Positions 16,433 through 25,970 of a stretch of 64,000 nt of DNA are shown here, piece after piece. Within the stretch, counting starts at the first letter, position 1. Every line of letters begins with the position of its first letter. The translations under genes and the position numbers were made by a program. The notes beneath the pieces are model-generated. The model ran no database searches and was not told the DNA's origin. It was given only the letters and a program-made list of their open reading frames with translations. This stretch comes from Clostridiales bacterium UBA7285 (GTDB lineage: Bacteria; Bacillota; Clostridia; Peptostreptococcales; Anaerovoracaceae): the NCBI GenBank assembly GCA_002472145.1, contig DKRJ01000004.1, positions 35,824 through 99,823 on the forward strand. The letters run 5' to 3'.

Positions 16433-19165
16433 CTATTCGACAGCGGCATTCGTTCCATTGTCCGCGGTCGACGCGTACGTAGGTGCTTCCGTCTTGAAGT
16501 ATTCGTCTAAGACGGGGGCCATGTATTGCCCGAGAGTATATGACATCTCACCCTCAGGTATCATCAGCGCGATCGCGATCTTAGGTTCGTCGGCCGGGGC
16601 GAGGAGCACCATCCATGTGAAGTCCTCGTATGAGTCCTTATACGAGTTGATTATCGAATAAGTCACCTTGTAATCGCTCACCTCGATGAGAGCGTCATCC
16701 ACAGTGTCGTTCTCAGTAGGGTAGGTGTTGGCGTCGGATATCATCAGTTCTTTGATCTTTGCCTCGACCTGCTCCCACGTCACGGAACTGCCCGCCGCTG
16801 AATTGATCTGGCTCAGATGTTCTTTGACATATTCGGCTTCGTCCGCAGGCTGTTTTATTGCCTGATACTGCGCAGTCCCAGTTTTGCCGGCGCACTCTAT
16901 CGGATACGAAGACATGTAAGGATTGTAATCGATCACCTTTTTCATCCCGTTCAGCACATCTTCTCTCGTACTCTCGGATAGTCCGGTATCGTACGGTTCG
17001 GCTTTTTCATTCAGGCCTTCGCCTTCCACGCCGTAAACGAGGCTCACGTCATTTCTCTGTCCGTGATTGCCTATGGTCGCAATGTATCTGGCGACCTGCA
17101 CGGGAGTGTAGCAGTTGTCGCCCTGTCCTATCGAGACGTTGAAAACGTCGAATGTTCCCCATTCCGCCTGGTTGAAATAGTCGAATTTCACCATTTCGGC
17201 GCAGGATTCCACCTCGTCGTCGAGGACCTCGGTCTCGTTCCTTATGAGGTCGATCAAGTCGCTGTAGCTCGGATTGTCGTAGATCCAGTTCGCGATCTTC
17301 GAGATATTCTCCGAAAGCCTGTCGTAGTCGCCATATACCTCCGGCGGGAAGTACGTTCTGGCATTTTCGTACAAAGCAGACCATACGGCGTATCTGTAGT
17401 TCTCTATCTTGCTGTCCAGCGATACTGGGCTCCTGACCGTCTCGTAGAGTTCGATTCCTGACGCCTTTCCAAGGCCAAAATCCTGGGCACGGTTCAGGAT
17501 GTCGTCGATCGAGATGCTGTATCCGAGCGATTCTCCCGTTCCCCAGTCATATGCGGTCGCGATGCAGGCGAAATAGTAGTTGCATGACATTCCCATGCCG
17601 ATCTCGAGGTTCTCGTAGCCGTCGGTGCCGCCGTATCTGTTCCACGTGGCGCACGCGAACCTCCTTCCGCCCAACTCGATATATCCCCGGTCGAGGATGT
17701 AGTGATCCGGATCGAGTCCGTGCTCGATCGCCGTTATCGCCGTCAGCGGCTTGAACGTCGAGCCGGGCGCGATCGCGGCCATAGTCGCGTTGTTATACAG
17801 CGGCGTAGGCGAGAAAGGATCGCGCGGGTTTGCCGGCTGCACCGACTCCCACTCCGCCGCTGATATCCCGTCCGCGAACATGTTCAGGTCAAAGTCAGGA
17901 TAACTGGCCAGCGCCAGAACGTCGCTCGTAGCCACGTCCAGGACGACCATGGCGCCGCTTCCCGCCGTCTCTATCTCGGAAACGGCCTGTTTCAGCGTGC
18001 TCTCGACTACCTGCTGCAGATCCATGTCGACCGTCAGATATACGTCGCTGCCCTTGCTCGATTCAGTCTTGTCTATCGTCGAAACGTAGTTCCCGGAACT
18101 GTCCACGATGACGGTCTCTATGCCCGGCGTGCCGTGGAGTTTTTCCTCCAGAGCAGCCTCTATGCCGTCTTTTCCGACCATATCCGTCGCGAGGTATCCG
18201 CGCTCGTCCACGTAGTATTCGCTCTCAGAATCAGAGATGGCGCCCATGTATCCTATAATGTGGCACGCGGAATTGTTATACGGGTAATAGCGCTGCAGCT
18301 CGGACGCCACGCTGACGCCCGGGATGGCCGCTTCCTCGAAATATATCACGCTTTCATCGCAAAGGTCCTTTCCGATGGTTATAGGGATATAGCGCTGGAA
18401 ACTGCCCTCCGCGACCTTGTTGCGCACGATGAAGATCTTGCGCGCCTCGGCGTCCGCCAATGACGGGTCGACGCTGTAATCCTCGCGGAGCTGATGGAAA
18501 GCGTCTTCGGCTGTTATTCCTTTTTTGATGTCGTCATCGGAAAAGCCGAACTTGGAGAGAAAACTGTCCTTCTGCAGATCGTAGTTGAAGCGCATCCTCT
18601 TGACGTTGATCGGGAGTTCCACGTTATGCTTCTCGCTGAGCGTTTTCTCTGCCTCGAACCTGTCCGTTCCCTCCGCGATGCCGTACTTGGAACAGGTCAC
18701 GTCAAAAACAGTCTCGGCGGACGTCCCGATGTCAAAGCCGTTAGCGGTCAGCCACGCGGCCAGATCCGTGTCGTACGTATAGGAGAACTGCCCGTCGGAC
18801 GATATCACGATCGGGAAGTCGTCGATATACTCGTCGCCGTTCTCTATAAGTTTATTGATCAACGTCAGAGCCGATTCGTTGATCTGCTCCGTCGTCAGAT
18901 TGCTCGCGTTGAACGTGGCGGTGAATATCTGCTTGTTTCCAGCCAGCAGGTTGCCGTTCCTGTCATATATCCTGCCGCGCGCCGCGGATGTGTATATGGT
19001 CTTCGTGTACTGCTCGGAGGCGGCATTCTCCCATTCATCGCCCTGAACGACCGTAAGGAGGAACATCCTCGCAGCAAGAGCGATCATGAGCAGCGCCACG
19101 AGCAGAGCGACGAACCTGTATCTCGCCTGCAGACCGTTATAGCGTTTTTTTTCTGAGGAATTCAT
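16433..19165 (-). CDS. mrdA: Elongation-specific class B penicillin-binding protein (PBP2/MrdA type)
   Basis: This transpeptidase cross-links peptidoglycan as the partner of RodA. One membrane helix (about 17-40) is followed by the dimerisation domain (GRIYDRNGNLLAGN) and the transpeptidase domain with STFK (469-472), SCN (527-529) and KTGT (761-764). At 910 residues it is clearly longer than the E. coli enzyme (633); extra sequence lies in the N-terminal domain (about 85-260) and between SCN and KTGT (about 590-670), as seen in some clostridial members. Its start overlaps mreD by 29 bases, so it is part of the mre operon, in the place where minC often stands in Firmicutes. Confidence 0.93.
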   Translation of the reverse strand: MNSSEKKRYNGLQARYRFVALLVALLMIALAARMFLLTVVQGDEWENAASEQYTKTIYTSAARGRIYDRNGNLLAGNKQIFTATFNASNLTTEQINESALTLINKLIENGDEYIDDFPIVISSDGQFSYTYDTDLAAWLTANGFDIGTSAETVFDVTCSKYGIAEGTDRFEAEKTLSEKHNVELPINVKRMRFNYDLQKDSFLSKFGFSDDDIKKGITAEDAFHQLREDYSVDPSLADAEARKIFIVRNKVAEGSFQRYIPITIGKDLCDESVIYFEEAAIPGVSVASELQRYYPYNNSACHIIGYMGAISDSESEYYVDERGYLATDMVGKDGIEAALEEKLHGTPGIETVIVDSSGNYVSTIDKTESSKGSDVYLTVDMDLQQVVESTLKQAVSEIETAGSGAMVVLDVATSDVLALASYPDFDLNMFADGISAAEWESVQPANPRDPFSPTPLYNNATMAAIAPGSTFKPLTAITAIEHGLDPDHYILDRGYIELGGRRFACATWNRYGGTDGYENLEIGMGMSCNYYFACIATAYDWGTGESLGYSISIDDILNRAQDFGLGKASGIELYETVRSPVSLDSKIENYRYAVWSALYENARTYFPPEVYGDYDRLSENISKIANWIYDNPSYSDLIDLIRNETEVLDDEVESCAEMVKFDYFNQAEWGTFDVFNVSIGQGDNCYTPVQVARYIATIGNHGQRNDVSLVYGVEGEGLNEKAEPYDTGLSESTREDVLNGMKKVIDYNPYMSSYPIECAGKTGTAQYQAIKQPADEAEYVKEHLSQINSAAGSSVTWEQVEAKIKELMISDANTYPTENDTVDDALIEVSDYKVTYSIINSYKDSYEDFTWMVLLAPADEPKIAIALMIPEGEMSYTLGQYMAPVLDEYFKTEAPTYASTADNGTNAAVE

Positions 19166-19664
19166 GTCGCCTTACACCTGAAACTCTGTGTGCCACGACC
19201 CTCGCCGCGAAAAACGTTATCGCCGCGTTCACGATGATGCTCGCGAGCTCGGATCTGAGCATGTACTGATATGTATAGTTTATCCCCAGTGCGTATTCTA
19301 TCGCCCAGGAAATGCTGTAACGCGTGAAAAACACGAGCAGAGCAGCCACGGCGTCGAGTATGGCATTCTCCTCGTTAAAGAACCTGTTGAAAAACAGAGG
19401 TATGAAGAGCGAGATCAGGGAAGCGGCGGTGTACACTCCGGGATGCTGGTTGCGGCATATGTCGATGATAAAAAAAAGACATGATCCGACCAGAACCACC
19501 GGAACCGTATAATCCGCATCGTCCTCGCTTCCGCGCATAAGGACCACAACAGTGAGGATGCACATGATCAGGTCCAGCGACACCCCGGAAGGAAGAAGCG
19601 CCGCAGCAAACGGATGCAGTATGAAGATCGCGGCGTAAAGTATCATCAAGGTGCGCAGTTTCAT
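19137..19664 (-). CDS. mreD: Rod shape-determining membrane protein MreD
   Basis: The 175-residue protein is almost wholly hydrophobic, with five to six membrane helices and the short charged loops usual for MreD. It links MreC to the lipid-II polymerising machinery. Sequence conservation in the family is low, so the call rests mainly on size, topology and its place between mreC (ATGA overlap) and the PBP2 gene (29-base overlap). Confidence 0.9.
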   Translation of the reverse strand: MKLRTLMILYAAIFILHPFAAALLPSGVSLDLIMCILTVVVLMRGSEDDADYTVPVVLVGSCLFFIIDICRNQHPGVYTAASLISLFIPLFFNRFFNEENAILDAVAALLVFFTRYSISWAIEYALGINYTYQYMLRSELASIIVNAAITFFAARVVAHRVSGVRRHEFLRKKTL

Positions 19665-20470
19665 ATTATCACGCTCACTTTGAAGAGTTTCGAAAAATCG
19701 ACCTCCGATACCGCGCTTATCGTCACAAGCTGCTTATCGCTGTCAAATCCTGCCTTTGTGATCCTGCCTATCTTTATCCCCGCGGGATATTCTCCGAGCC
19801 CGGACGTATATATCTCGTCGCCTTCGGAAGCTCCCGCATTGTTATCGAGCATGAAACCGGTCATCTCTCCGTTTTCGCTGCCCTCCACTATCCCGAGAAG
19901 GCTCATATTTCTATTGATGCTGAAGCTTACCTTGCTGGTCTCATCGATGATCGGCAGCACCTTTGCCCAGCCCTTGCCAACGTCGGATATGCGGCCTACG
20001 AGGCCTTCGCCGCAGATGACTATATTGCCTTCCGCAATTCCGCTCTCGGAGCCGCGGTCGATGGTAAACGAGTTCATCCAGTTCATCTCGTCAAAGGCCG
20101 ACACGTTAGCGGTCACGAGGTCTGTCTCTCCCTGGATGAATTCGTAATTCAGCGCCTTGGAGAGATCGCGGAGCTCCTGGAGTTCGTTTTCCTCTAAGGT
20201 CTGACGGCTCAGTTCATCGGAAAGCTTTGCGTTTTCCTCCTTCAGAGCCTTGTTCTCTTCCAGTAATTCTTTGTATGAGAAAATCCCCGATACGTTTTCC
20301 TTTATCGAGGTCCCGAATGAGGACAGCGGTTTTTCTATCCTCGCGTATATTCTGTTGAATACGCCGAACCCGGATTTTCCGAGTGCCAGCGAAAGACACA
20401 CTATCACGGCAAGCGCAACGAGGATCCCGATAAGCGTTCCCGCGACTCTGTGCTTCCTAATCCATTTCAT
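19661..20470 (-). CDS. mreC: Rod shape-determining protein MreC
   Basis: MreC is a bitopic membrane protein that activates the elongation synthase. The 269 residues show an N-terminal helix (about 10-32), a coiled coil (about 65-95) and the beta-barrel domain with GLVGRISDVGKGWAKVLPI and GDEIYTSGLGEYPAGIKIG. The frame is open a further 26 codons upstream, but MKWIRKHRV just before the membrane helix is the natural start. It overlaps mreD by ATGA. Confidence 0.92.
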   Translation of the reverse strand: MKWIRKHRVAGTLIGILVALAVIVCLSLALGKSGFGVFNRIYARIEKPLSSFGTSIKENVSGIFSYKELLEENKALKEENAKLSDELSRQTLEENELQELRDLSKALNYEFIQGETDLVTANVSAFDEMNWMNSFTIDRGSESGIAEGNIVICGEGLVGRISDVGKGWAKVLPIIDETSKVSFSINRNMSLLGIVEGSENGEMTGFMLDNNAGASEGDEIYTSGLGEYPAGIKIGRITKAGFDSDKQLVTISAVSEVDFSKLFKVSVII

Positions 20471-20563
20471 CGCTTGTCTCTTCTTTATTATGAACGGCCG
20501 GGGACGCATAGTTCCCCGGACCTGTAATGTATGCGCACATGCGGACACAGCGCCTCTGCCGGG

Positions 20564-21601
20564 CTATCTGCGTTTGACCGTATACGCGTGGAGTTTCAAC
20601 TTCTCTATGTCGTTGAGGCTGATGCCTGTTCCGAGCGCGACCGCTTCGAAAGCGTTCTCGGCTACTCTGGCCTTGATGCCGGTGCGCTTCTCGATCAACT
20701 TATCGAGATTGGTGAGCATCCCGCCGCCTCCGGAAAGCACTATGCCGTTTGCCGCGATATCGGACGCGACTTCCGGCGGAGCTTTCTCGATCGTCGCCCT
20801 GACGCTGTCGATGATCACGTCCACGGACTCCTGGAGCCCGAGCATGATGTCTCTGTTGGTGATGTCTATCGTCTTCGGAAGTCCGGTAACGATGTCTCTG
20901 CCACTCGCCTGAACGGTTTTAATGATCTCTTCCCCGTTCTCGTCGACGTCGAGGAGCGCGCATCCGGCCTCGACCTTAAGTCTCTCCGCAGTCCTCTCGC
21001 CGATCAAAAGCGAGAAGCGCTTGCGGACGTACTGGACGATGGCGTCGTTGAACTTATCCCCCGCGTACCTTGCGGAAGTGCTGCAGACGATGCCTCCCAG
21101 GGCGATGATCGCGACGTCCGTCGTTCCTCCGCCGATGTCAGCTATCATGCAGGCTGTTGAACTGTCGACGTCGAGTCCGGCCCCGATCGCGGCCGCCATC
21201 GGTTCTTCCAGGATATATACTTCCGAGGCGCCCATCTGGCGGACGACCTCCTCGACCGCTTTTTTCTCAACTTCGGTCACGCCCGTCGGCACCCCCACCG
21301 CCACGCGGAAATTCTTGATGCGGTTAGCGGTGATCGCCTTCTGGATGAAACTTCTGAGCATGTCCGCGGTCCTGTCGAAATCCGATATGACCCCGTCCTG
21401 GAGAGGGCGGATGACGCTGAGATTCGCAGGCGCCTTGCCTATCATCTCTCTGGCCTCGGTCCCTACGGCCACCGGCGATCCGGACCTTGAGTCTATCGCG
21501 ATGACAGACGGCTCTCTAAGTATGATGCCGGAATCCTTTAGATATATTAGAGTGTTTGCGGTCCCGAGGTCGATCCCCAGATCCTTTGTGCCGAAAAACA
21601 T
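20564..21601 (-). CDS. mreB: Rod shape-determining actin homologue MreB
   Basis: The actin-like protein forms membrane-bound filaments that guide lateral wall synthesis. The 345 residues carry the phosphate 1 loop GIDLGTANT, the GVPTGVTEVEKKAV segment, DIGGGTTDVA (phosphate 2) and the C-terminal LSGGGGMLTNLD (adenosine motif). The track could start 8 codons earlier, but GGAGG lies inside that extension 11 bases before the ATG at 21601, which decides the start at MFFGTKDLG. It leads the mreBCD-PBP2-minD run and follows radC, the usual Firmicutes order. Confidence 0.97.
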   Translation of the reverse strand: MFFGTKDLGIDLGTANTLIYLKDSGIILREPSVIAIDSRSGSPVAVGTEAREMIGKAPANLSVIRPLQDGVISDFDRTADMLRSFIQKAITANRIKNFRVAVGVPTGVTEVEKKAVEEVVRQMGASEVYILEEPMAAAIGAGLDVDSSTACMIADIGGGTTDVAIIALGGIVCSTSARYAGDKFNDAIVQYVRKRFSLLIGERTAERLKVEAGCALLDVDENGEEIIKTVQASGRDIVTGLPKTIDITNRDIMLGLQESVDVIIDSVRATIEKAPPEVASDIAANGIVLSGGGGMLTNLDKLIEKRTGIKARVAENAFEAVALGTGISLNDIEKLKLHAYTVKRR

Positions 21602-21628
21602 GCTTCTGATTTCCTCCGTTTGCAAATG

Positions 21629-22303
21629 CTAAACATATCCGCCGGCGGCGAGGCTCACGTAAGTTCCGTCGCCGGTTATGACGTGATCGAGAACTTTGAT
21701 CCCGAGCAGTTTGCCGGCCTCGACGAGACGCTTAGTCGTCGCGATGTCCTCATCGCTGGGCTCCGGGTCTCCGCTCGGATGGTTGTGAACAAATATCACC
21801 GACGCGGCGCTCATCCTGACGGCTCTGGAGAAGACCTCTCTCGGATGAACCGGCGCGCCCGAAAGTTCACCGGTCGAAACGTTCTCCGTATAGATCACAT
21901 GACCCTTAGAGTCGAGGAGAACGATCTTGAAATGTTCCTTCTTTTCGTTCCTGAGCTCCTGCATGAACATGCCGGCAACGTCTGAGGCACAGGTGACTGT
22001 CTGAGCAAAAGTCTTAGGCGAAGCGGCCATCCGCTTGCCCAGTTCCACGGACGCGGCCAGCGCACAGGCCTTAGAGACTCCCACTCCGCTGATCTGCATC
22101 AGTTCGCGGGGTTTCTCCCACGCGAGTCCCTTGATGCCTCCCGCCGAACAAATAATAGACTCGGCGAGTTCGATCGACGAGGCGGATGCGCTTCCCGTCC
22201 TTATTATAAGCGCAATAAGTTCGCGGTTAGACAGAACCGCGACACCTTCGGACATTGCTCTCTCCGCGGGACGTTCCTCCGCGGGCATTGCTTTGATCTT
22301 CAT
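21629..22303 (-). CDS. radC: RadC/YsxA family JAB-domain protein
   Basis: The 224-residue protein has an N-terminal helix-hairpin-helix-like part (ISGVGVSKACAL) and a C-terminal JAB/MPN metallopeptidase-like domain with the metal motif HNHPSGDPEPSDED (H173, H175, D186 region). Despite the name, a direct repair role has not been upheld and the function is uncertain. GGAAGG stands 3 bases before the ATG at 22303, deciding it over an upstream in-frame ATG. It is next to mreB as in many Firmicutes. Confidence 0.93.
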   Translation of the reverse strand: MKIKAMPAEERPAERAMSEGVAVLSNRELIALIIRTGSASASSIELAESIICSAGGIKGLAWEKPRELMQISGVGVSKACALAASVELGKRMAASPKTFAQTVTCASDVAGMFMQELRNEKKEHFKIVLLDSKGHVIYTENVSTGELSGAPVHPREVFSRAVRMSAASVIFVHNHPSGDPEPSDEDIATTKRLVEAGKLLGIKVLDHVITGDGTYVSLAAGGYV

Positions 22304-22359
22304 AAACCTTCCTCTCCGGCGGCCGCAGCCAATCAAAGAAGGCCTATTGATTATACCAT

Positions 22360-23019
22360 TTACTTAGTTTTTTCGTCTATTATTTTTTTGATCGCGTCGA
22401 CCGACTGCTCGATGTCCATGTCGGTCGTGTCAATCAAGATCGCGTCTTCGGCGCGGCAGAGAGGATTCAATTCTCTCGTTGAGTCCTGCCTGTCGCGGAC
22501 GTTGATTTCATGCAGTACCCGGTCATAGTCAGGCGAAAGTCCCTTTTCTTTCAGTTCGAGGAATCTGCGCCTGGCTCTCTCCTCGGGAGAAGCAGTGACA
22601 AAAAATTTGAACTCCGCGTCCGGCATGACGTTTGTCCCTATGTCGCGCCCGTCCATAACGACGCTCTTTTTCGCTCCGATAGCCTTCTGCAGCGCCACGA
22701 GTTTGCGGCGCACGGTCGGCAGAGTGGAACAGTCTGACGCGAGCATCGACACTTCCTGGGTCCTTATGAGGGAACTGACGTCTTCCCCGTCGAGGTATAT
22801 CCTTCCGTCCCTGAAATCGATGTCGGTCTCCTCGACGAGCCGAGTGAGTTCCGGGCCTTCCTTCATCGGGACGTTCTTCTTTCCGATCTTATATCCGATG
22901 GCGCGGTACATCGCGCCGGTGTCCACGTACTGTATGCCGTAATCGGCCGAGAGCCTCTTTGCCAGAGTGCTCTTTCCGGAGCCTCCCGGTCCGTCTATGG
23001 CTATTCTCATGAGTTTCAT
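22360..23019 (-). CDS. cmk: Cytidylate kinase
   Basis: CMP/dCMP kinase of 219 residues. It has the P-loop GPGGSGKST near the start, the VDTGAMYRA substrate loop and [19 protein letters not shown] with the conserved DGRDIGT motif. Length fits the family (about 220). Its ATG overlaps the nrdR stop by 4 bases, suggesting translational coupling of a deoxynucleotide regulator with a nucleotide kinase. Confidence 0.96.
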   Translation of the reverse strand: MKLMRIAIDGPGGSGKSTLAKRLSADYGIQYVDTGAMYRAIGYKIGKKNVPMKEGPELTRLVEETDIDFRDGRIYLDGEDVSSLIRTQEVSMLASDCSTLPTVRRKLVALQKAIGAKKSVVMDGRDIGTNVMPDAEFKFFVTASPEERARRRFLELKEKGLSPDYDRVLHEINVRDRQDSTRELNPLCRAEDAILIDTTDMDIEQSVDAIKKIIDEKTK

Positions 23020-23486
23020 TCGGCCTTCTCGCCTTTCGTGTTCATAAGATCTTTTATCTCTTTTATGAACGTCTCCACGTCGGTGAACTGCCTGTAGACG
23101 GAGGCGAAGCGCACGTACGCGACTTCGTCGAGGTTCTTCAGCTTCTCCATCACGAGTTCGCCTATGAATGAGCTCTTCACCTCGCGCTCCATCATGTTGT
23201 TGAGTCCGCGTTCGATATCGGAGACGATGGCCTCGATCTCATCCATCGAAACAGGGCGCTTTTCACACGCCTTTACTATGCCGTTCAGGATCTTGGTGCG
23301 GTCGAACGCCTCCCGGCGTCCGTCTTTTTTGATGACCATGATTATCGACTCTTCGACTTTTTCGTACGTGGTGAAACGCTTGCCGCATTTTTCGCATTCG
23401 CGTCTCCTCCTCGTCGCGTTCCCCTCTTCCACGGGGCGCGAGTCGATGACCTTGGTCTCTTCGTTATTGCAGAATGGACATCTCAT
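23016..23486 (-). CDS. nrdR: Ribonucleotide reductase regulator NrdR
   Basis: This 156-residue repressor has a zinc ribbon ([16 protein letters not shown] ... [12 protein letters not shown]) and an ATP-cone domain from about residue 48. With dATP bound it represses nrd genes by binding paired NrdR boxes. No ribonucleotide reductase gene is in this window. A clear AAGGAG precedes the ATG. Confidence 0.96.
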   Translation of the reverse strand: MRCPFCNNEETKVIDSRPVEEGNATRRRRECEKCGKRFTTYEKVEESIIMVIKKDGRREAFDRTKILNGIVKACEKRPVSMDEIEAIVSDIERGLNNMMEREVKSSFIGELVMEKLKNLDEVAYVRFASVYRQFTDVETFIKEIKDLMNTKGEKAE

Positions 23487-23536
23487 GATTTATCATCTAT
23501 CTCCTTCTTTTAGAACGGCAGCGGGAGCGCAGGCGC

Positions 23537-24856
23537 TCAGTCCGTTCCGCCGGACGAGCCGGAGTCGGTGCCCGACGAAGCGTCGGACGAGTCGGAAGAT
23601 GCGTCGGACGAATCAGACGACGCGTCGGCCGAGTCAGAAGAAGCGTCGGTGCCGGTGCTGTCCGTGGCGTCAGTGCTTCCGGCGTTTGAGGAGTCGGTGC
23701 TTTCGTCGTCCGTGCTTTCTGCAGCCGCGTTTCTCTCCTCTACTATCTGATCGTACTCGTCCTTTGTTACTTCCTTGCCCCAGCTGATGAGCTGATCCTC
23801 GAGTTTCTCGAGAAGGAACTGCGTGCGCCATCCGTTCTCGTCGGCGTATTCCTCCACCGTCTTCCCGTACTGGCTTTCGAAAGTGTCTCTGTCGATATCG
23901 TTTTCATCGAGCAGTTCGTTGATTCTCTTATTATATTCGTGCTTAGAGACCTCGATGCCTTCCTTGCGGCATATCGAATAGAGGACGAGCCCGCTCTTCA
24001 CCTGATCCTCGGCGTACTGGTACTTCATCGCCTCCCAGCCCTCCGCGTCGGTCTGGAACATGGTCGAGAGGAAATCATCCCAGGAGAGGCCGTATGACTG
24101 GGCCTGCTGCTGATACTGGTCCTCGAGAGATTCGGCGTCCGACTGGGCCGCGCTCAACTCTTTGCCCGGATACTTGATGACCTCGGACTGCGAGAGGACA
24201 TAATCCCAGAGTTCGGACTTCATCTGGTCGTCGATCTGCTTCTGCTTCTGATCGAGGAGATCGCTCTTTACGGATTCCCTGAAATCCTCCTCGTTGTCAT
24301 AGTCCGTCTCGTCCTTGATATAGTCGGCGAGTTCCGGCGTCGTCGTTACTTTTTTGCTGTTGATCGTGACTTCGAACGTCACGGGCTTGCCCGCGACTTC
24401 AGTATTGCTGTAATCGTCAGGGAACTGCAGGTCGAGCGTCACGGTGTCGCCTATGTTCTTTCCGATCAGGCCCTCGACAAAGCCGTCTATCATCTGGGTC
24501 GTCCCGACTGTGAGGTCGAACGAGTCGGAAGAACCGCCCTCGAACGTCTCTCCGTCGATCTTTCCCTCGAAGGCGATGTTGATCGTGTCACCGTCTTCCA
24601 CCGTGCCCTCTTTCACTTCTTCGGTCTTCTGCGCGGCCTGGAGCCTGGAGTCGATCTCGGTGTCGATCTTCTCGTCCGTGACCTCCGCTTCCTCCTTGTA
24701 ATACGGAAGATTCTTATAGTCGCCTACCGTCACGTATTCGTCCAGATCATAATCGTACGAACGATCCTGTCCGCTTACGCACACCCTGTAGCCGATAAGC
24801 GCTGCAGCAGCGGCGAAGATAGCGATAATTATCCCGATATACAGTTTCTTGCTCAT
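23537..24856 (-). CDS. Membrane-anchored trigger-factor-like peptidyl-prolyl isomerase
   Basis: The 439-residue protein starts with a membrane helix (about 5-25) and then an FKBP-type domain: GTVEDGDTINIAFEGKIDG, FEGGSSDSFDLTVGT and FVEGLIGKNIGDTVTLDL are the trigger-factor/FKBP core. A helical chaperone-like part follows. There is no ribosome-binding N-terminal domain, so it is inferred to act outside the membrane on exported proteins. The last 50 or so residues are a Ser/Asp/Ala/Thr repeat encoded by GTCGGA-type repeats. The ATG at 24856 is chosen because it starts the membrane segment behind AAGGAA. The single Cys after the helix is not in a lipobox. Confidence 0.85.
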   Translation of the reverse strand: MSKKLYIGIIIAIFAAAAALIGYRVCVSGQDRSYDYDLDEYVTVGDYKNLPYYKEEAEVTDEKIDTEIDSRLQAAQKTEEVKEGTVEDGDTINIAFEGKIDGETFEGGSSDSFDLTVGTTQMIDGFVEGLIGKNIGDTVTLDLQFPDDYSNTEVAGKPVTFEVTINSKKVTTTPELADYIKDETDYDNEEDFRESVKSDLLDQKQKQIDDQMKSELWDYVLSQSEVIKYPGKELSAAQSDAESLEDQYQQQAQSYGLSWDDFLSTMFQTDAEGWEAMKYQYAEDQVKSGLVLYSICRKEGIEVSKHEYNKRINELLDENDIDRDTFESQYGKTVEEYADENGWRTQFLLEKLEDQLISWGKEVTKDEYDQIVEERNAAAESTDDESTDSSNAGSTDATDSTGTDASSDSADASSDSSDASSDSSDASSGTDSGSSGGTD

Positions 24857-24931
24857 TTTAAAAATATTCCTTCTCGAGTTATCAGATTTTTTCGATTTCG
24901 GGGCTTGAAAAATAAACAAGTCCGAGTAAAT

Positions 24932-24960
24932 ATTTTAACACCCGGACGCTCTTATTGCAA
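24932..24960 (-). promoter_or_regulatory. Promoter of the trigger-factor-like gene and nrdR-cmk-radC-mreB run
   Basis: On the minus strand TTGCAA (24955-24960), a 17-bp spacer and TAAAAT (24932-24937) preceded by TGT (extended -10) lie about 75 bases upstream of the gene. Confidence 0.8.
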
Positions 24961-24963
24961 ATT

Positions 24964-25827
24964 TTACGCCTGACGCATCACAGGCATTCGCAGGACTTCC
25001 TCAAAGCCGTGGGTCATCATCCTTCTGTCGTGGCAGTCGCTTGAGAGCAGCACGGGAACGCCGAGCCTGTCCAGTTCCTCGAGCAGGAAATCCGCCGGAT
25101 ACGGCACGCTCCTGTATTCCCTGGCCATCGCTCCTGTGTTTATCTCGACGATCGGTTTACCGCCCTCCAGATATTTCCTGAGTTCCGGAGGCATGCCATC
25201 AGGGATCGACGAACTGCCGGGATCCCGTTCGTACCGCCCGATCAAATCCCGGAGCGCCGACAGGGCGATATCTCTGTATTCCGCGCCTGACTCATCGAAA
25301 AACTCACCGTGCTCGTTGAACTTCGTTATCAGATCGAAGTGCCCGACGATCTGTCCGCCTGTCTTCGTCAAAACGTCGGCTTCCTGCCTGTAATACGCTC
25401 TCACGAACTCCATGGCGTCGCCGCCGAATGCTTTGTCTATGCCGTCCCTGAGTATTTCCTCCGAACTGTCGACGGAATAGTACGCGCCGTCCTTTACGAC
25501 GTGATGCACGGAGCCGATGACATAGTCGAATTCCCTGTCTCCGCGGTCGCAGCAGTAGTCGCGCTCTATTCCGGCGTATATCCTCATGCGTCCGCGGTAT
25601 TTCTCACGGAGCGCACGTATATCGGTGAAATACCTGTCCTCCTCATCCCGGTCCATGGCGTAATATGAGTCCGGGACTGACCACTGGTGGCCCGAGAAGC
25701 CGAGAGCGGAAAATCCGAGGTCGTACGCCGCCTCTGCCATCTGTTCGGGCGTGTCTGACCCGTCGCAGTATATCGTATGGGTGTGAAAGTTCGACTTGAG
25801 GTCCCTGTTTATTACTGTCAGCATCTG
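24964..25827 (-). CDS. PHP-domain phosphatase, histidinol-phosphatase (HisK) family
   Basis: The 287-residue protein has a PHP fold: SNFHTHTIYCDG with the metal-binding HxH, the FSGHQW segment, YAGIERDY, IGSVHHV, IVGHFDLITKF and a final SSDCHD that completes the trinuclear site. Such enzymes hydrolyse histidinol phosphate or related small phosphoesters. No histidine genes are adjacent, so the substrate is uncertain. The ATG at 25827 follows GGAGAGAGG; the longer open frame upstream runs through GC-rich spacer. Confidence 0.85.
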   Translation of the reverse strand, partial: QMLTVINRDLKSNFHTHTIYCDGSDTPEQMAEAAYDLGFSALGFSGHQWSVPDSYYAMDRDEEDRYFTDIRALREKYRGRMRIYAGIERDYCCDRGDREFDYVIGSVHHVVKDGAYYSVDSSEEILRDGIDKAFGGDAMEFVRAYYRQEADVLTKTGGQIVGHFDLITKFNEHGEFFDESGAEYRDIALSALRDLIGRYERDPGSSSIPDGMPPELRKYLEGGKPIVEINTGAMAREYRSVPYPADFLLEELDRLGVPVLLSSDCHDRRMMTHGFEEVLRMPVMRQA

Positions 25828-25928
25828 CCTCTCTCCCTCCGCCGGGCGCTCCGCCGCCCGCGCGCAATGCTCCCCCGTGTGGCGCTTAGCCGCCCACGCG
25901 CTTTGTCGGCGCGCCGGTATCAAAACAT

Positions 25929-25961
25929 AAGACCGCCGTACCCTCGCGGGCCGGCGGCCTT
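25929..25961 (-). terminator. Hairpin after the radical SAM/Cys-rich gene pair
   Basis: On the minus strand AAGGCCGCCG and CGGCGGTCTT form a 10-bp stem about a 13-base loop, 10 bases after the stop of the small gene, followed by a broken T-run (ATGTTTTG). It is a probable but imperfect terminator. The rest of the gap to 25827 is GC-rich with nothing recognisable. Confidence 0.55.
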
Positions 25962-25970
25962 AAAAATCTT

